Shown here: positions 6,739 to 7,559 of the stretch, in pieces | How positions within the stretch are numbered: the stretch's first letter is position 1 | Layout: every line of letters starts with the position of its first letter | Source of the DNA: Candidatus Fonsibacter lacus | Lineage (GTDB): Bacteria > Pseudomonadota > Alphaproteobacteria > Pelagibacterales > Pelagibacteraceae | Assembly: GCA_010021145.1 (NCBI GenBank) | Contig: RGRP01000035.1 | Coordinates: 1-7,559, forward strand | DNA length: 7,559 nucleotides | Reading direction: 5' to 3' | Notes under the pieces: generated by a model | What the model was told of the DNA's origin: nothing | Seen by the model: only the letters and a program-made list of their open reading frames with translations | Databases searched by the model: none | Position numbers and translations under genes: made by a program

Positions 6739-7559
6739 ATGTTAAAATTAATCAGTTTTTATAAATTTGTTAAAATTAAAAGTCCTATTGATCATAAATT
6801 AACTTTTAAAAAATTTCTTATTGATAACAAGTTAAAAGGAAGCATCATTTTTTCTTTAGAGGGAATTAATGGCAGCATTTCAGGAAAACAATCTAATATT
6901 GATTTATTAATTAAATTCTTGAAAGAAAAATTTTTATTTAAAGAATTTGATACTGTTAATGAATGTGAAGTCGATTTTGTTCCATTTAAAAGAGCCAAAA
7001 TTAAAATTAAAAATGAAGTCGTTCCATTAAATGAACTGTTTAATGATGATAAATATAAATTTCAAAATAGGGTGGATCCTAAAGATTGGAATCAATTAAT
7101 TTTATCTAATGATGTTACAGTTGTGGATGTTAGAAAGTCTTTTGAAAGTGAAATCGGTACTTTTGAAAAAGCGATAAATCCTAAGATTAATGATTTTAGA
7201 AAATTTCCAGAATATTTTGAGAAACTTTCAGATGATAAAGATAGAAAAATTGCAATGTTTTGCACCGGGGGTATTCGTTGTGAAAAAGCTGCAAGCTATT
7301 TATTTAAAAGAGGCTTTAAGAATGTTTATCAATTAAAAGGTGGAATTTTGAATTATCTTAATAATGTTCCTGAAAAGAAATCATTATGGAAGGGGGAGTG
7401 TTTTGTATTTGATGAAAGAATAACTGTTGTGAGTAATTCTAAAAAAGGAAATTATTTAATGTGCGCTGGATGTAGAACTCCAATGAAAAAGAAAGATATT
7501 CACTCACCCAAATATGAAAAAGATGTAAGTTGTCCAAATTGTTTTGATAAATTAACGGA
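6739..7559 (+). CDS. trhO: tRNA uridine(34) hydroxylase TrhO (rhodanese-domain YceA family), 3' end cut by window edge
   Basis: The frame opens at ATG 6739, one base after the methyltransferase stop, and stays open for 273 codons to the window end. The N-terminal domain (about 1-95) has the acylphosphatase-like pattern of this family with GSIIFSLEGINGSISG (34-49). The rhodanese domain (about 112-210) shows the VVDVRKSFE strand-turn (128-136) and the catalytic loop FCTGGIRCEKAASYL (174-188), with C175 at the loop start and C181 in the family's CTGGIRCEKA signature. KGGILNYL (200-207) and WKGECFVFDERITV (217-230) follow. A C-terminal CxxC pair (C242/C245 and C265/C268) resembles a zinc-knuckle-like end, as in homologues. 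TrhO enzymes use O2 to hydroxylate U34 of tRNA to ho5U independently of prephenate. Only the C-terminal tail is missing. Annotation as a generic sulfurtransferase would be misleading. Confidence 0.94.
   Translation, partial: MLKLISFYKFVKIKSPIDHKLTFKKFLIDNKLKGSIIFSLEGINGSISGKQSNIDLLIKFLKEKFLFKEFDTVNECEVDFVPFKRAKIKIKNEVVPLNELFNDDKYKFQNRVDPKDWNQLILSNDVTVVDVRKSFESEIGTFEKAINPKINDFRKFPEYFEKLSDDKDRKIAMFCTGGIRCEKAASYLFKRGFKNVYQLKGGILNYLNNVPEKKSLWKGECFVFDERITVVSNSKKGNYLMCAGCRTPMKKKDIHSPKYEKDVSCPNCFDKLT

Noticed and set aside
6739..7559. Labelling the last gene a generic rhodanese sulfurtransferase.
   Set aside because: The N-terminal domain, the CTGGIRCEKA loop and the C-terminal cysteine pairs together match the TrhO/YceA tRNA hydroxylase family rather than a simple thiosulfate sulfurtransferase.
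1..7559. Search by eye for tRNA genes, insertion sequences, CRISPR repeats, long inverted or direct repeats and defence-type genes.
   Set aside because: Nearly every base is inside a conserved housekeeping gene, and the only gaps above 10 bases are 37 and 57 bases long. None of these elements is visible.

Overview
The window is a gene-dense, strongly AT-rich stretch (roughly 30% G+C by eye) with standard-code genes, 1-2 nt gaps or 1-4 nt overlaps, and Lys/Ile/Asn-rich proteins. The order plsY-pyrC'-pyrB-ruvX, divergent from gatC-gatA-gatB, and the alphaproteobacterial type of PyrB/PyrC' pair suggest a streamlined alphaproteobacterium. A SAR11/Pelagibacterales-like lineage is the best guess. 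This is inferred from synteny and composition; no rRNA or other taxonomic marker is present.

Left half (1-2819, minus strand, transcribed right to left): ruvX (Holliday-junction resolvase-like/pre-16S rRNA nuclease), pyrB (aspartate carbamoyltransferase), a dihydroorotase homologue whose metal ligands are replaced (non-catalytic PyrC'), and the first 16 codons of plsY (acyl-phosphate glycerol-3-phosphate acyltransferase), cut by the left edge. pyrB and pyrC' share an ATGA overlap. pyrC' and plsY share a TAATG overlap.

Centre (2820-2856): a 37-bp gap between divergent start codons, the only place in the window where promoters for both transcription units would be expected.

Right half (2857-7559, plus strand): gatC, gatA and gatB encode the three-subunit tRNA-dependent amidotransferase. 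They are followed without real gaps by a class I SAM-dependent O-methyltransferase (COG4122/YrrM-like) and by trhO, a rhodanese-domain tRNA uridine hydroxylase cut by the right edge. All five look like one operon with a tRNA theme. GatCAB would finish Gln-tRNA(Gln) and/or Asn-tRNA(Asn). TrhO would make 5-hydroxyuridine at wobble U34, and the adjacent methyltransferase is a good candidate to methylate it to 5-methoxyuridine.

No tRNA, rRNA, mobile element, CRISPR array, long repeat or clear intrinsic terminator is visible, and no stretch longer than 60 bases lacks a gene. Most of the window is conserved housekeeping DNA. The points most worth a second look are the catalytically dead PyrC' and the O-methyltransferase/TrhO pair. 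I see no evidence of a wholly undescribed system.
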